Origin: Marinobacter adhaerens HP15
GTDB lineage: Bacteria; Pseudomonadota; Gammaproteobacteria; Pseudomonadales; Oleiphilaceae
Direction of reading: 5' to 3'
NCBI RefSeq assembly: GCF_000166295.1
Contig: NC_017506.1
Coordinates: 3,596,001 to 3,660,000, forward strand
DNA length: 64,000 nt
How positions within the stretch are numbered: position 1 is the stretch's first letter; every line of letters starts with the position of its first letter. The notes beneath the pieces are model-generated. The model was not told the DNA's origin. It was given only the letters and a program-made list of their open reading frames with translations, and did no database searches. Positions 8,111 through 17,443 of this stretch are shown here, in pieces. A program made the translations under genes and the position numbers.

Positions 8111-9814
8111 TCATTTGTTCGCGGAATAAATCGCGACCCCGTTACGCCCTTCATGTTTGCATTGGTAGAGTGCCTGATCTGCAGCTTCCAGTGCCTCCGC
8201 CCCGCTCGGGAATTCGTTGACGCCGGCAATGCCCGCGCTGAGCGTAACCTGGAAATTCTTTTCACCTACCGCAAAAACAAGCTCGGAAAAGCTCTCCCCA
8301 ATGCTTTTCAGCAAATCTGCCGCTGCCTGCACCGAGCAATCAGGCAAAACAACCATGAACTCTTCCCCACCGTAGCGGCCGATCATATCCGTTTCCCGAA
8401 GCCGGTTCCGTAATAAATTTGCAAGCGCTCGTATCACGATATCGCCGTACCGATGCCCCCAGGTATCATTGACCTGCTTGAAATAATCGAGGTCAATCAT
8501 GGCGACGCTGGAAAGGTGGCCGAAGCGACGGCATCGCGCGAGCTCTTTTTCAAGCTCCTGTTTGATCAACGAATGCTTGAGAAGCCCGGTCAGACTGTCA
8601 CGGTTCATCAGGTCGGAAAGCTGACGCGCTCGGTAGCAACGAATGCGCGCCGACCGAACCAGATAATCATCTGAGACCGGCTTTACGAGAAACTCATCTG
8701 CGCCTTTGGAAAGAGCTTCAAGCTGATCATCGCGGTCATCTTCTGAAGATAGGTAAATAATGGGCAAACTTAACCAGCGAGACTCGAAACGTATCAGTCG
8801 GGCGAGAGTAACGCCCGAGTAATCTCCAATCTGAACATCCATGAGCACGATGTCCGGCTGAAACGAATATAGTTCGGCCATCAAACGCCTTGGGTCGGTG
8901 AGAGACTTCGCTTCTATTCCTGCTGCGCTCAGTACCAGACAGTAATGCTCGGCCAGCTCAGCATCATCTTCAACAATAAGCACCCGGCCGTTGACGCCAG
9001 AACTCCGCTCAATCGCCAGCAATTCAACACGCTCGGCCAACTCTGGCACGCTCACGGGAGCGGAAAAAAACGCCGATGCGCCAGCCTTTGCAATCCGATA
9101 TTCATTATCAAAGGAGTCATTGGCACCAATGACAACAACAGGGGGCCTGCGACGAGAGCCCTCGTTTTCCTGCTTCCTTGCGTGCTGCATAACAACAGGC
9201 ATTGCCGAATCTCGGCAAAGAATAGAAGAAGCCCCTGTAATGCCAGAGAAAATACCCTCCAGAGCGGTTTCGTCACGCTGGTCCACGAATTGACAAATAA
9301 AACCGTAACGCCCTAACTCGGTGGCCAATGAGGCGACCTGCCCCCCAGCATCATCGTCAACGAGAAGAATCCGGATCTGCATGCCATGGCTGCCCTCAAA
9401 CCGGTTCTGATCCGGTGACGTTAGATTTCCAGACTCCGCGCTTGAAAGATTCTCAGAGCTTTCCTCGATGAGACTGGCGAGAGCGTCAATGCTGTCCGCA
9501 AAGCCGTCGGAAACCTCCACAGATTGCCTCTGCGCCTCCGACGTTTCTCCGAGGGCTTCGGCCTGACTCTTTAACTGTTTTTCAATCAAGCGCGCCTGCT
9601 CACCCAGCCGAGGAAGGCCAAAGGTACCTGCCGAACCGGCAAGGCGATGCAACGACTGATAACAGCGAATGAGTCCCTCGGCAGACAATGTTCCAGACCG
9701 GGTCTGCTCGGCATAGCCGCTCAATTCCCTGATATCTGATCTGGCCCTGGTGAGAAACTTTTCCCTGAGGACTTTCAGCTTTTCGGAAACGTCATTGTCT
9801 GACTGCAAAGCCAC
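8111..9814 (-). CDS. Hpt-REC-REC-GGDEF diguanylate cyclase of a phosphorelay
   Basis: 567 residues from GTG 9814, chosen because GGGAGA lies just upstream; an in-frame ATG at 9847 has no ribosome site. Domains in order are: an Hpt domain with histidine in SLHRLAGSAGTFG; a first receiver domain (LLVDDD, DSAMP) that lacks the switch Lys and looks degenerate; a second, complete receiver domain (IVEDD, LMDVQIGDYSG, VKPV); and a GGDEF domain with GGEEF active site and RxxD (RETD) inhibitory site five residues before it. This predicts phosphorylation-controlled c-di-GMP synthesis in the cytoplasm. It is divergent from two histidine kinase genes, which are the obvious phosphate source. Confidence 0.9.
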   Translation of the reverse strand: MALQSDNDVSEKLKVLREKFLTRARSDIRELSGYAEQTRSGTLSAEGLIRCYQSLHRLAGSAGTFGLPRLGEQARLIEKQLKSQAEALGETSEAQRQSVEVSDGFADSIDALASLIEESSENLSSAESGNLTSPDQNRFEGSHGMQIRILLVDDDAGGQVASLATELGRYGFICQFVDQRDETALEGIFSGITGASSILCRDSAMPVVMQHARKQENEGSRRRPPVVVIGANDSFDNEYRIAKAGASAFFSAPVSVPELAERVELLAIERSSGVNGRVLIVEDDAELAEHYCLVLSAAGIEAKSLTDPRRLMAELYSFQPDIVLMDVQIGDYSGVTLARLIRFESRWLSLPIIYLSSEDDRDDQLEALSKGADEFLVKPVSDDYLVRSARIRCYRARQLSDLMNRDSLTGLLKHSLIKQELEKELARCRRFGHLSSVAMIDLDYFKQVNDTWGHRYGDIVIRALANLLRNRLRETDMIGRYGGEEFMVVLPDCSVQAAADLLKSIGESFSELVFAVGEKNFQVTLSAGIAGVNEFPSGAEALEAADQALYQCKHEGRNGVAIYSANK

Positions 9815-9921
9815 TCTCTTTCTCCCGGCAAAAGCAGTTTGCCGCAATGATTAAATCCACTATTCTCGTGTCCAATGAAATCACGTTGCGGCCAGCAAGG
9901 CTATTCTTCCAAGGAAGTACT

Positions 9922-11715
9922 TTGAAACGTCTGTCCCTCGGCACCCGAATTGCACTTATAACCCTCCTGACAAGCGCTATTACCGTTCTGATCCTGCTGG
10001 GAACTGCCTACAACGAGTTGCTGAAGGACTTCGAACGCGTTCTCAGCCAGAAACAGCTGATTGAAACGCGGGGCGTTGCAGACGAAGTCAACCGTTCGCT
10101 CGAGATCCGGTTGACGGCCTTGCAGGCCTTTGCCGCAACGCTGACAGATGGCAAAAACCTCATCCCTCTTGACCGCATTAAAAACCTGATGGGGCGTCAA
10201 CCCACTCTGAGCACTTATTTCAAGGAAGGCCTTACCGTGATGGATGCAAATGCCGTAGCCATCGCGGAAAACACTTTTGTGCCGGGCCGCATTGGCACCT
10301 CTTACGCAGACAGAAGTCACTTCCGGCGAGCAATGACAAGCAGGCAACCGGTTATCAGCAGCCCAATCATCGGCCGAAAGACGGGCCTCCCACTGCTGTC
10401 GTTTGTGGCCCCGATTGAAACCGATGATGGCGATCTGGTCGGGTTTGCCGGCGGCATTGTGAATCTCGAGGAATCCCGGATAGTGCCTCAAACCACCCTG
10501 GGTGATTCGCAGACCATATTTCAGGTACTGGACACTGAAAGATTCATTCAGGTCGATTCGCTGTCATCAAACGCGCCGATTCCTGAACTACCGGCCCCGG
10601 GCGAAAACCTCATCGTCGACGCGGCCCTCTCTGGTGTGACCTCCGGCGTTGTCACCGATAACGAAGGCAAGAAATGGATCTATGCCACCGAACACCTCGA
10701 GAGAGTCGGCTGGATGTTTTTGCGCGCCGTGCCCTACGAGAAAGCCACCAACCCGGCCTGGGCCTCGTTTCGGGAGTTTCTCGTGGTAAGCGTTCTGGCT
10801 ACCGTGTTGTTAGCGGTCACAGCCCTGATTCTTACTCGCGCAGCAACCCGTCCTCTGGAAATAATGTCGAAGAAAATACGAGCCATTAGCCGTGATGGTT
10901 CTGCCACCGGTCGCGTCTCGGAGTCCGGCCCCCCGGAAATCCGTAATCTTGCCCAGGCGTTCAACACTCTCATGCGGGAACGGGAGGGACTCGACCGCCT
11001 GAAAGATGAGTTCGTCTCCACCGTCAGCCATGAATTGAGAACCCCACTCACATCCGTTAACGGTTCCCTGAAGTTGTTGCAGGCGGGCGCAGCGGGCGAG
11101 TTGCCCCCAAAAGCACGGGCGATGGTCGATGTTGCGTTCCGCAACAGCGAACAGCTTCAGCACCTGATCTCAGACCTGCTGGATTTCAACAAGGCACTGG
11201 CTGGCCGGATGCCCATTCATCTCGGGCAGATCGAGGTGCAGCGGGCAGTCCATGAGGCCTGTCAAGGCAACGACAGCATGGCACGGCATTATCGGATCCC
11301 ACTGAAGCCCGAGGACTGCGAACAGCACTGGCTCATGGCTGATCCACTGCGGTTACGCCAGATACTGGATAATTTTATCAGCAACGCAATCAAGTTCTCG
11401 CCGGTGGATGGAACTGTTCGCATCTGGTCCAGTTATGCTCCGGATAACCAGATCAGGATCACGGTCGCAGATGAGGGCGCTGGCGTCCCGGAAACCTTTT
11501 CTGACAGATTGTTCCAACGCTTTGCCCAAGCTGAATCAGGTACTGAAAGGTCGAAGGCGGGAACCGGCCTGGGCCTTGCAATCACCCGGGAGCTGGCGGG
11601 CTTGATGGGCGGCGAAGTTGGTTACTATTATGACAACGGGGCGCGTTTCTGGGTACAGCTGCCAGCGTGCAAACCCGATAACTCGGAGAAAGGGAGCGAC
11701 CGTGAAGGCACCTGA
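9922..11715 (+). CDS. Membrane sensor histidine kinase with Cache-type periplasmic domain
   Basis: 597 residues from TTG 9922, which has AAGGAAG six bases upstream; an in-frame ATG at 9847 would add 25 residues but lacks a ribosome site. Order: membrane helix, periplasmic Cache-like domain of about 250 residues, second membrane helix, HAMP, HisKA with phosphorylatable His in STVSHELRTPLTS, and HATPase with GTGLGLAI. There is no receiver domain. The gene is divergent from the Hpt-REC-REC-GGDEF operon and overlaps the next kinase gene by 14 bp, suggesting co-expression and a shared relay. Confidence 0.87.
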   Translation: MKRLSLGTRIALITLLTSAITVLILLGTAYNELLKDFERVLSQKQLIETRGVADEVNRSLEIRLTALQAFAATLTDGKNLIPLDRIKNLMGRQPTLSTYFKEGLTVMDANAVAIAENTFVPGRIGTSYADRSHFRRAMTSRQPVISSPIIGRKTGLPLLSFVAPIETDDGDLVGFAGGIVNLEESRIVPQTTLGDSQTIFQVLDTERFIQVDSLSSNAPIPELPAPGENLIVDAALSGVTSGVVTDNEGKKWIYATEHLERVGWMFLRAVPYEKATNPAWASFREFLVVSVLATVLLAVTALILTRAATRPLEIMSKKIRAISRDGSATGRVSESGPPEIRNLAQAFNTLMREREGLDRLKDEFVSTVSHELRTPLTSVNGSLKLLQAGAAGELPPKARAMVDVAFRNSEQLQHLISDLLDFNKALAGRMPIHLGQIEVQRAVHEACQGNDSMARHYRIPLKPEDCEQHWLMADPLRLRQILDNFISNAIKFSPVDGTVRIWSSYAPDNQIRITVADEGAGVPETFSDRLFQRFAQAESGTERSKAGTGLGLAITRELAGLMGGEVGYYYDNGARFWVQLPACKPDNSEKGSDREGT

Positions 11716-13765
11716 CGTTCCACCAGACGAACCCTTCCGATTGTCTGCCCTGGAGGAGCTGGCTCTCCTTGACACACCCCCTGAGGAAAGATTCGACCGG
11801 CTGACCCGGCTTGCCGCCCGAACCCTGAACGTCCCCATCGCGCTCGTATCCCTGATTGACACGGACAGACAGTGGTTCAAGTCGCGCCGGGGGTTGGATG
11901 CCAGAGAGACCGGTCGGGATATCTCGTTCTGCGGACATGCTGTGCTGCGCGAGGAAACACTTGTCATTGAGAACGCACTCAACGACGAACGCTTCTTTGA
12001 TAATCCTTTGGTAACTGGCGATCCCCATATCCGGTTTTATGCGGGCGCTCCGCTCCACGACCCTCAGGGACAGAGGGTTGGAACGCTCTGCATCATCGAT
12101 CGCAAGCCCCGATCCTTTTCAGAAGAAGACAAAACAATCTTGAGGGATCTGGCAGATCTGGTGGAACGGGAATTCTCGATCGGTGCCATCCGGGACCACT
12201 CCGAGGATCGCACCCGAGCGCTGAACGTGCTGACCGAGATCGTCCTGGATTCTGCCGGTGACACCAATGAGCGAGCGGCGAGAGCCCTGAGGATCGCCTG
12301 CGACTATCTTGGTCTTGAAACCGGCATTGTCAGCCGGGTCACCGACACGGTGTATACCATCCACTGGCATTTCACCCGTGGCACTAACCCAATCGAAAAC
12401 GGCACGACCTTACCCCTCGAACAAACCTATTGCGCCCTGCTCCTCGAATCCAGCCATAAATTGTTTGCCATTCAAAACATGGCCGAATCCGGATTCACCA
12501 ACCGCCCGTGTTACGAGGTCTTCGGGCTGGAGACGTATCTGGCAGCGCCTATCTGGATCGACGGCGAGATCTTTGGAACCGTAAATTTTTCGTCGCACTC
12601 GCCCAGACATCGCCCGTTCAGTGCCACAGAAGAAATGTTCGTCACTCTCTTTGCAGACTGGGTGGCCGATACCCTTTATCGCGTCCAGCGCACAGAAACC
12701 CTGAACAAACTGGTAACCCAGGCGCCCGGTATGCTTTACCAATACCGCCTGTGGCCTGACGGACACAGCAGTTTTCCTTACACCAGCCCAGGCATTAAAG
12801 AGATCTATGGGATTGACGTTGAAGAAGCGGCTATCGACGCCAACAAAGCCATAGCCCGGGTACACCCTGATGACCTTCCCGAGCTGCTCAAGTCGATCGA
12901 GGAATCTGCACAGACTCTTTCTCAATGGCAGCTCCGGTACCGAGTGCGTCTGGATACCGGCGGCTGGAGCTGGGTTGAGGGACTGGCACAACCGGAGGCT
13001 CTGCCCGATGAAAGCATCCTGTGGCACGGTTACATCACCAATGTTGATGAACGCCAGAGAATCGATGAGATGAAGAACCAGTTCATCTCCACCGTCAGCC
13101 ATGAATTACGAACACCTTTAACCTCAATATCCGGTTCTCTGGGGCTGATCCTTGGCGGCGCAACCGGTCCAGTCAACGAGAAAACCGCTCAGATGCTCAC
13201 TATTGCCCAACGCAACAGTAAACAACTGCGGCATCTTATCGACGATCTTCTTGATATAGAGAAGCTGGTCAGCGGCAACGTGACGTTCGACGCGTCTGTC
13301 CAGAGACTGGATGAAGCAGCCGAGGCAGCCATCGAAGAGATCCAGCCGATGGCCAGAAAGCGGGGCGTCGAGGTGCAACTGAATGTCCTGGAACGAGACC
13401 TGTATGCCAACTATGACATTGTTCGGCTTACCCAGGCCATAACAAATCTTCTGTCAAACGCAATCAAGTTTTCCCCGGCCGGTGCTGCCGTTAGGGTGGA
13501 TTTGTCCAAATCTGGGGATGAGGCAAAGCTTGAAGTCAGGGATCAGGGCCCTGGTGTGCCTGAGAGTTTCCGGGACAGGATTTTTCAGAAGTTTGCCCAG
13601 GCGAACTCAACCTCTTCAAGGACAAAGGAAGGAACCGGGTTGGGCCTCGCGATTACGCGGGAATTGATGCAGGCAATGGGCGGTGAGGTCGATTTCGAAT
13701 CCGAAGAGGGATCTGGCGCCTGCTTCTGGATCACCTTGCCGCTCGCGGAGCCGGGGACTCAATAA
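11702..13765 (+). CDS. Soluble sensor histidine kinase (GAF-GAF-PAS-HisKA-HATPase)
   Basis: 687 residues from GTG 11702, preceded by GGGAG and overlapping the end of the previous kinase gene; longer starts lie deep inside that gene. Two GAF domains (the first beginning LSALEELALLDTPPEERFDR, a very common GAF entry) are followed by a PAS domain (about 345-450), HisKA with STVSHELRTPLTS and HATPase with GTGLGLAI. No membrane segment is seen, so it should sense a cytosolic signal. Its HisKA and HATPase parts closely resemble those of the upstream kinase, suggesting duplication with exchange of sensor domains. Confidence 0.87.
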   Translation: MKAPDVPPDEPFRLSALEELALLDTPPEERFDRLTRLAARTLNVPIALVSLIDTDRQWFKSRRGLDARETGRDISFCGHAVLREETLVIENALNDERFFDNPLVTGDPHIRFYAGAPLHDPQGQRVGTLCIIDRKPRSFSEEDKTILRDLADLVEREFSIGAIRDHSEDRTRALNVLTEIVLDSAGDTNERAARALRIACDYLGLETGIVSRVTDTVYTIHWHFTRGTNPIENGTTLPLEQTYCALLLESSHKLFAIQNMAESGFTNRPCYEVFGLETYLAAPIWIDGEIFGTVNFSSHSPRHRPFSATEEMFVTLFADWVADTLYRVQRTETLNKLVTQAPGMLYQYRLWPDGHSSFPYTSPGIKEIYGIDVEEAAIDANKAIARVHPDDLPELLKSIEESAQTLSQWQLRYRVRLDTGGWSWVEGLAQPEALPDESILWHGYITNVDERQRIDEMKNQFISTVSHELRTPLTSISGSLGLILGGATGPVNEKTAQMLTIAQRNSKQLRHLIDDLLDIEKLVSGNVTFDASVQRLDEAAEAAIEEIQPMARKRGVEVQLNVLERDLYANYDIVRLTQAITNLLSNAIKFSPAGAAVRVDLSKSGDEAKLEVRDQGPGVPESFRDRIFQKFAQANSTSSRTKEGTGLGLAITRELMQAMGGEVDFESEEGSGACFWITLPLAEPGTQ

Positions 13766-13805
13766 GGCCCCCGGTTCGCAAACGGTATGCTGAAAGCACG
13801 ATGAA

Positions 13806-14345
13806 TCAGCTGTCCAGCCCTTCCAGCAGACCGGCCATATCGTCGGCGTGCTCCTCTTCCTGAGCCAGGATTTCCTCGATAATCCGCCGTGAGGTCGGGT
13901 CCTGATCTCCCAGATAACGGGCAATTTCGCGGTAGCTGTCGATGGCAATCCGCTCCGCCACCAAATCTTCCACTACCATTTCCCGCAATGTATCGCCCTC
14001 AACGAACTCGGCGTGGGACCTCGTTAAAAGACCTTCGGGCGAGAAGTTCGGTTTCCCACCCAACTGCACGATACGTTCGGCCAGCCAATCGGCGTGCTGC
14101 TGCTCCTGGTCTGCATGCTCCAGGAACTCCTGGGCAGCGACATTGGCGTTGATGCCATCGGCACGGAAGTAATGGCTCTTGTAACGCAGGGTGCAGACAA
14201 TTTCGGTTGCCAGCGCCTCATTCAGGATTTTCACGACATTGTCGCGGTTGGCACCGTAGCCCTCGGTAAGCGCTCCTTCTTCGATGTGCTTGCGGGCCCG
14301 CTCTCTGAGGGTTTTCACGTCGGTCAGAAACGGTTGATCGGTCAT
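13806..14345 (-). CDS. Ferritin-like (bacterioferritin/Dps-type four-helix) protein
   Basis: 179 residues from ATG 14345, preceded by GAGAGAC; a longer in-frame start at 14423 would reach into the end region of acnA. Di-iron ferroxidase-type residues are visible: Glu in LATEIVCTLRYKSHYF, the pair in FLEHADQEQQHADWLAERI, Glu in MVVEDLVAERIAIDSYREI and the final EEILAQEEEHADDM, spaced as in a four-helix bundle. The likely role is iron storage or protection from iron-driven oxidation. It lies directly downstream of the iron-sulfur enzyme gene acnA on the same strand, with a strong hairpin between them. Confidence 0.85.
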   Translation of the reverse strand: MTDQPFLTDVKTLRERARKHIEEGALTEGYGANRDNVVKILNEALATEIVCTLRYKSHYFRADGINANVAAQEFLEHADQEQQHADWLAERIVQLGGKPNFSPEGLLTRSHAEFVEGDTLREMVVEDLVAERIAIDSYREIARYLGDQDPTSRRIIEEILAQEEEHADDMAGLLEGLDS

Positions 14346-14383
14346 AATGTCTCTCTCGTTTCTCTCATTGATCTCTTGAATTC

Positions 14384-14407
14384 GGCATAGCGGCCGCCCG
14401 CTATGCC
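14384..14407 (-). promoter_or_regulatory. Perfect 10-bp stem hairpin between acnA and the ferritin-like gene
   Basis: The arms GGCATAGCGG (14384-14393) and CCGCTATGCC (14398-14407) pair perfectly around a 4-base loop. On the minus strand it follows the acnA stop by 16 bases and ends 38 bases before the ferritin-like start. No T-run follows, so it is not a classic intrinsic terminator. It could be a 3' stabiliser, an attenuator or a protein-binding element. Confidence 0.6.
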
Positions 14408-14423
14408 ATTTCACCCTGTCCAC

Positions 14424-17183
14424 TCAGGCAGTGCGCAACATTTCCCGCACCACGTAATGGAGGATGCCGCCATGCTTGAAGTAGACGGCCTCGTTGGCGG
14501 TGTCGATGCGAGATTTCAGCTCGCAGGTCTCCGTGGATCCGTCCTTGTACTTCACCGTCATCTTGAGGGTCTGTCCCGGCTTGATCTCACCAGACAGGCC
14601 TTCGATGCTGATGGTTTCCTCACCGGTGAGTTTGAGGCTCTTGCGGTCCGTGCCTTCCGGGAACTGAAGTGGCATTACGCCCATACCGATCAGGTTGGAG
14701 CGGTGGATGCGCTCGTAGGATTCGGCCACCACAGCTTTTACACCCAGCAGACGGGTACCCTTGGCCGCCCAGTCACGGCTGGAGCCGGTACCGTATTCCT
14801 TGCCGGCAATGACCACCAACGGCGTTCCTTTCTCCTGATACTTCATGGCGGCATCGTAAATCGCCATCTGTTCGCCCGTGGGCACGAATTTGGTGTAACC
14901 GCCTTCCACACCGTCGAGCATTTCGTTCCTGATACGCACATTGGCAAAGGTGCCACGCATCATGACTTCGTGGTTACCCCGGCGAGAGCCATAGGAGTTG
15001 AAGTCTTTCGGCTCGACACCGTGCTCCTGCAGGTATTTACCGGCAGGGGTGTCCGGCTTGAAGGAACCGGCCGGTGAGATGTGGTCGGTAGTCACCGAAT
15101 CGCCCAGCAGTGCCAGTATGTTGGCATCCTTGATATCGTCGATCGCGTCCGGTTCTTCCTTGAGCCCTTCGAAGAACGGCGGATGCTGGATGTAGGTGGA
15201 TTTATCAGACCACTCGTACACCTTGCTTTCTGGCACCTTGATGGACTTCCAGGTGGCGTCGCCATCGAAGACTTCCGCGTATTCCTTACGGAACATATCG
15301 GTCTTCACTTTCTCCACCGCTTCAGCGATCTCCTGCTGGCTCGGCCAGAGGTCCTTCAGGTACACCGGGTTTCCATCCTTGTCGTTGCCCAACGGATCTT
15401 GTGAGAGATCCAGGCGCACGTTGCCCGCCAGCGCATAGGCAACCACCAGGGGCGGCGATGCCAGCCAGTTGGTTTTCACCAGCGGATGCACCCGGCCTTC
15501 AAAGTTCCGGTTGCCGGAGAGCACAGAGGCCACGGTCAGGTCACCATCACTGATGGCTTTCTCTACCGCGTCCGGCAGAGGCCCGGAGTTGCCGATGCAG
15601 GTTGTGCAGCCATAGCCGACGAGGTTGAAGCCGAGCTTGTCCAGATCGTCCTGGAAGCCACCCACTTTCAGATAGTCAGTGACGACCTTGGAACCCGGCG
15701 CCAGCGATGTCTTGACCCAGGGCTTGGTGCTCAGTCCCTTCTGGACCGCTTTCTGGGCGATCAGGCCTGCGGCCATCATAACGCTCGGATTCGACGTATT
15801 GGTGCAGGAAGTGATCGCCGCAATGACGACCGCACCCGGATCCAGCCGGCTTTTCTCGCCATTCATCTCAAGGGGCTGGCTGGCATGATGCTTGTAGCTG
15901 TCGTCCACGCCCACCGCGGTCTGGCCACCCTCGGATTCCAGGTTGGCCTCACGGTTCTCGGCAGGCCCCTCGGCAGTTTCCATCAACAGCTCAAAGGAGG
16001 ACTTCATGTTCTTCAGGGCGACACGATCCTGCGGGCGTTTGGGGCCGGCAAGGCTGGCCTCAACTTCGCCCATGTCGAGTTCCAGGTTGTCGGTGTACAC
16101 CGGTTCATGGCCGGGCTCACGCCACAAGCCCTGGGCCTTGGCGTAGGCTTCCACCAGCTCCAGCTGTTCTTCCTCACGGCCGGTCAGGCGCATGTACTTG
16201 ATGGTCTGCTCGTCTACCGGGAAGAAACCACAGGTGGCGCCGTATTCCGGGGCCATGTTGGCGATGGTGGCCCGATCTGCCACCGGCATGTCCTTCAGGC
16301 CGTCGCCGTAGAACTCCACGAATTTGCCAACCACGCCTTTCTTGCGCAGCATTTCGGTGACGGTAAGCACCAGATCTGTTGCGGTGATGCCTTCCCGAAG
16401 CTTTCCGGTGATCTTGAAGCCCACCACTTCCGGAATCAGCATGGAGACCGGCTGGCCCAGCATGGCGGCTTCCGCTTCGATGCCGCCAACGCCCCAGCCA
16501 AGAATGCCCAGGCCGTTGATCATTGTGGTATGGGAGTCTGTGCCCACGAGGGTGTCCGGGTAGGCGATGGTCTTGCCGTCCTGGTCCTTCTGCCAGACGG
16601 TCTTGCCGAGGTATTCCAGGTTCACCTGGTGACAGATACCCGTGCCCGGCGGCACCACACGGAAATTGTCGAACGCCTGCTGGCCCCAGCGCAGGAACTC
16701 ATAGCGTTCCTGGTTGCGTTCCATTTCGATGGCTACGTTGTCCTTGAACGAGGACGCGTCGCCGAATTTGTCCACCATTACCGAGTGGTCGATCACCAGG
16801 TCGACCGGCGACAGCGGGTTGATCATCGCCGGATCCTTACCGGCTGCCTGGACCGCCTCACGCATGGCAGCCAGGTCGACGACGCCGGGCACGCCGGTGA
16901 AATCCTGCATCAACACACGGGCAGGCCGGAACTGGATTTCAGTGTCGGAATGACGATCCTTCATCCACTGCACCATGGCATCAATGTGGCTTCTGTCCAC
17001 GGTGGTGCCATCCTCATTGCGCAGAAGGTTTTCCATCAGCACTTTGAGCGAAAACGGCAGGCGATTCAGGTCGCCGAGAGTGTCCGCAGCCTTGGGCAGG
17101 CTGTAGTAATGAAAGGTTTTACCGCCAGCATCCAGGCTGGAAAGGGTATTCAGACTGTCTTTACTGAGACTTTCGTTCGACAT
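14424..17183 (-). CDS. acnA: Aconitate hydratase A
   Basis: 919 residues, the usual length of the AcnA/IRP1-type aconitase (about 890-920). It interconverts citrate and isocitrate in the TCA and glyoxylate cycles. Cysteine ligands of the 4Fe-4S cluster are present in SCTNTSNPS and [12 protein letters not shown], and the C-terminal swivel domain carries [16 protein letters not shown]. The start at ATG 17183 has a near-perfect AGGAGG nine bases upstream. AcnA proteins of E. coli and IRP1 can also bind RNA when the cluster is lost; whether this one does is unknown. A ferritin-like gene follows on the same strand. Confidence 0.97.
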   Translation of the reverse strand: MSNESLSKDSLNTLSSLDAGGKTFHYYSLPKAADTLGDLNRLPFSLKVLMENLLRNEDGTTVDRSHIDAMVQWMKDRHSDTEIQFRPARVLMQDFTGVPGVVDLAAMREAVQAAGKDPAMINPLSPVDLVIDHSVMVDKFGDASSFKDNVAIEMERNQERYEFLRWGQQAFDNFRVVPPGTGICHQVNLEYLGKTVWQKDQDGKTIAYPDTLVGTDSHTTMINGLGILGWGVGGIEAEAAMLGQPVSMLIPEVVGFKITGKLREGITATDLVLTVTEMLRKKGVVGKFVEFYGDGLKDMPVADRATIANMAPEYGATCGFFPVDEQTIKYMRLTGREEEQLELVEAYAKAQGLWREPGHEPVYTDNLELDMGEVEASLAGPKRPQDRVALKNMKSSFELLMETAEGPAENREANLESEGGQTAVGVDDSYKHHASQPLEMNGEKSRLDPGAVVIAAITSCTNTSNPSVMMAAGLIAQKAVQKGLSTKPWVKTSLAPGSKVVTDYLKVGGFQDDLDKLGFNLVGYGCTTCIGNSGPLPDAVEKAISDGDLTVASVLSGNRNFEGRVHPLVKTNWLASPPLVVAYALAGNVRLDLSQDPLGNDKDGNPVYLKDLWPSQQEIAEAVEKVKTDMFRKEYAEVFDGDATWKSIKVPESKVYEWSDKSTYIQHPPFFEGLKEEPDAIDDIKDANILALLGDSVTTDHISPAGSFKPDTPAGKYLQEHGVEPKDFNSYGSRRGNHEVMMRGTFANVRIRNEMLDGVEGGYTKFVPTGEQMAIYDAAMKYQEKGTPLVVIAGKEYGTGSSRDWAAKGTRLLGVKAVVAESYERIHRSNLIGMGVMPLQFPEGTDRKSLKLTGEETISIEGLSGEIKPGQTLKMTVKYKDGSTETCELKSRIDTANEAVYFKHGGILHYVVREMLRTA

Positions 17184-17321
17184 GTGGTGCCTCCTTTTTC
17201 GTCGTTATCCGCGTATTCCGGAAGGCTCTTTCGAAGCCCTTTCAGCAACGCATCGACCGGGAAAGCAATCCCATACCGGGCAATAGCCTGATGAAAGGAC
17301 TCCACAGCGTGAAGTCACCTT

Positions 17322-17351
17322 TAACTATTGCAGCAATTAACGAGAGTTCAA
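17322..17351 (-). promoter_or_regulatory. Possible sigma-70-type promoter for acnA
   Basis: On the minus strand TTGAAC (17351-17346) is separated by 18 bases from TAGTTA (17327-17322), about 140 bases before the acnA start. The match is only moderate. The 260-bp gap 17184-17443 holds no gene that I can support. Confidence 0.3.
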
Positions 17352-17443
17352 CCGCGGGCCGATGAATGTTCGGCATCAGCGCGGTGAATATCAGACCAAT
17401 GTAGGAGAGCCGGACGACTCTCCGACATCAGTTCCTGGAAGGT

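Noticed and set aside
15486..17291. 601-codon open frame on the plus strand
   Set aside because: Antisense shadow of acnA, which is certain; no family resemblance and no ribosome site.
17404..17423. GGAGAG/CTCTCC hairpin after the chemoreceptor gene as a terminator
   Set aside because: Six-bp stem only and no T-run on the minus strand.
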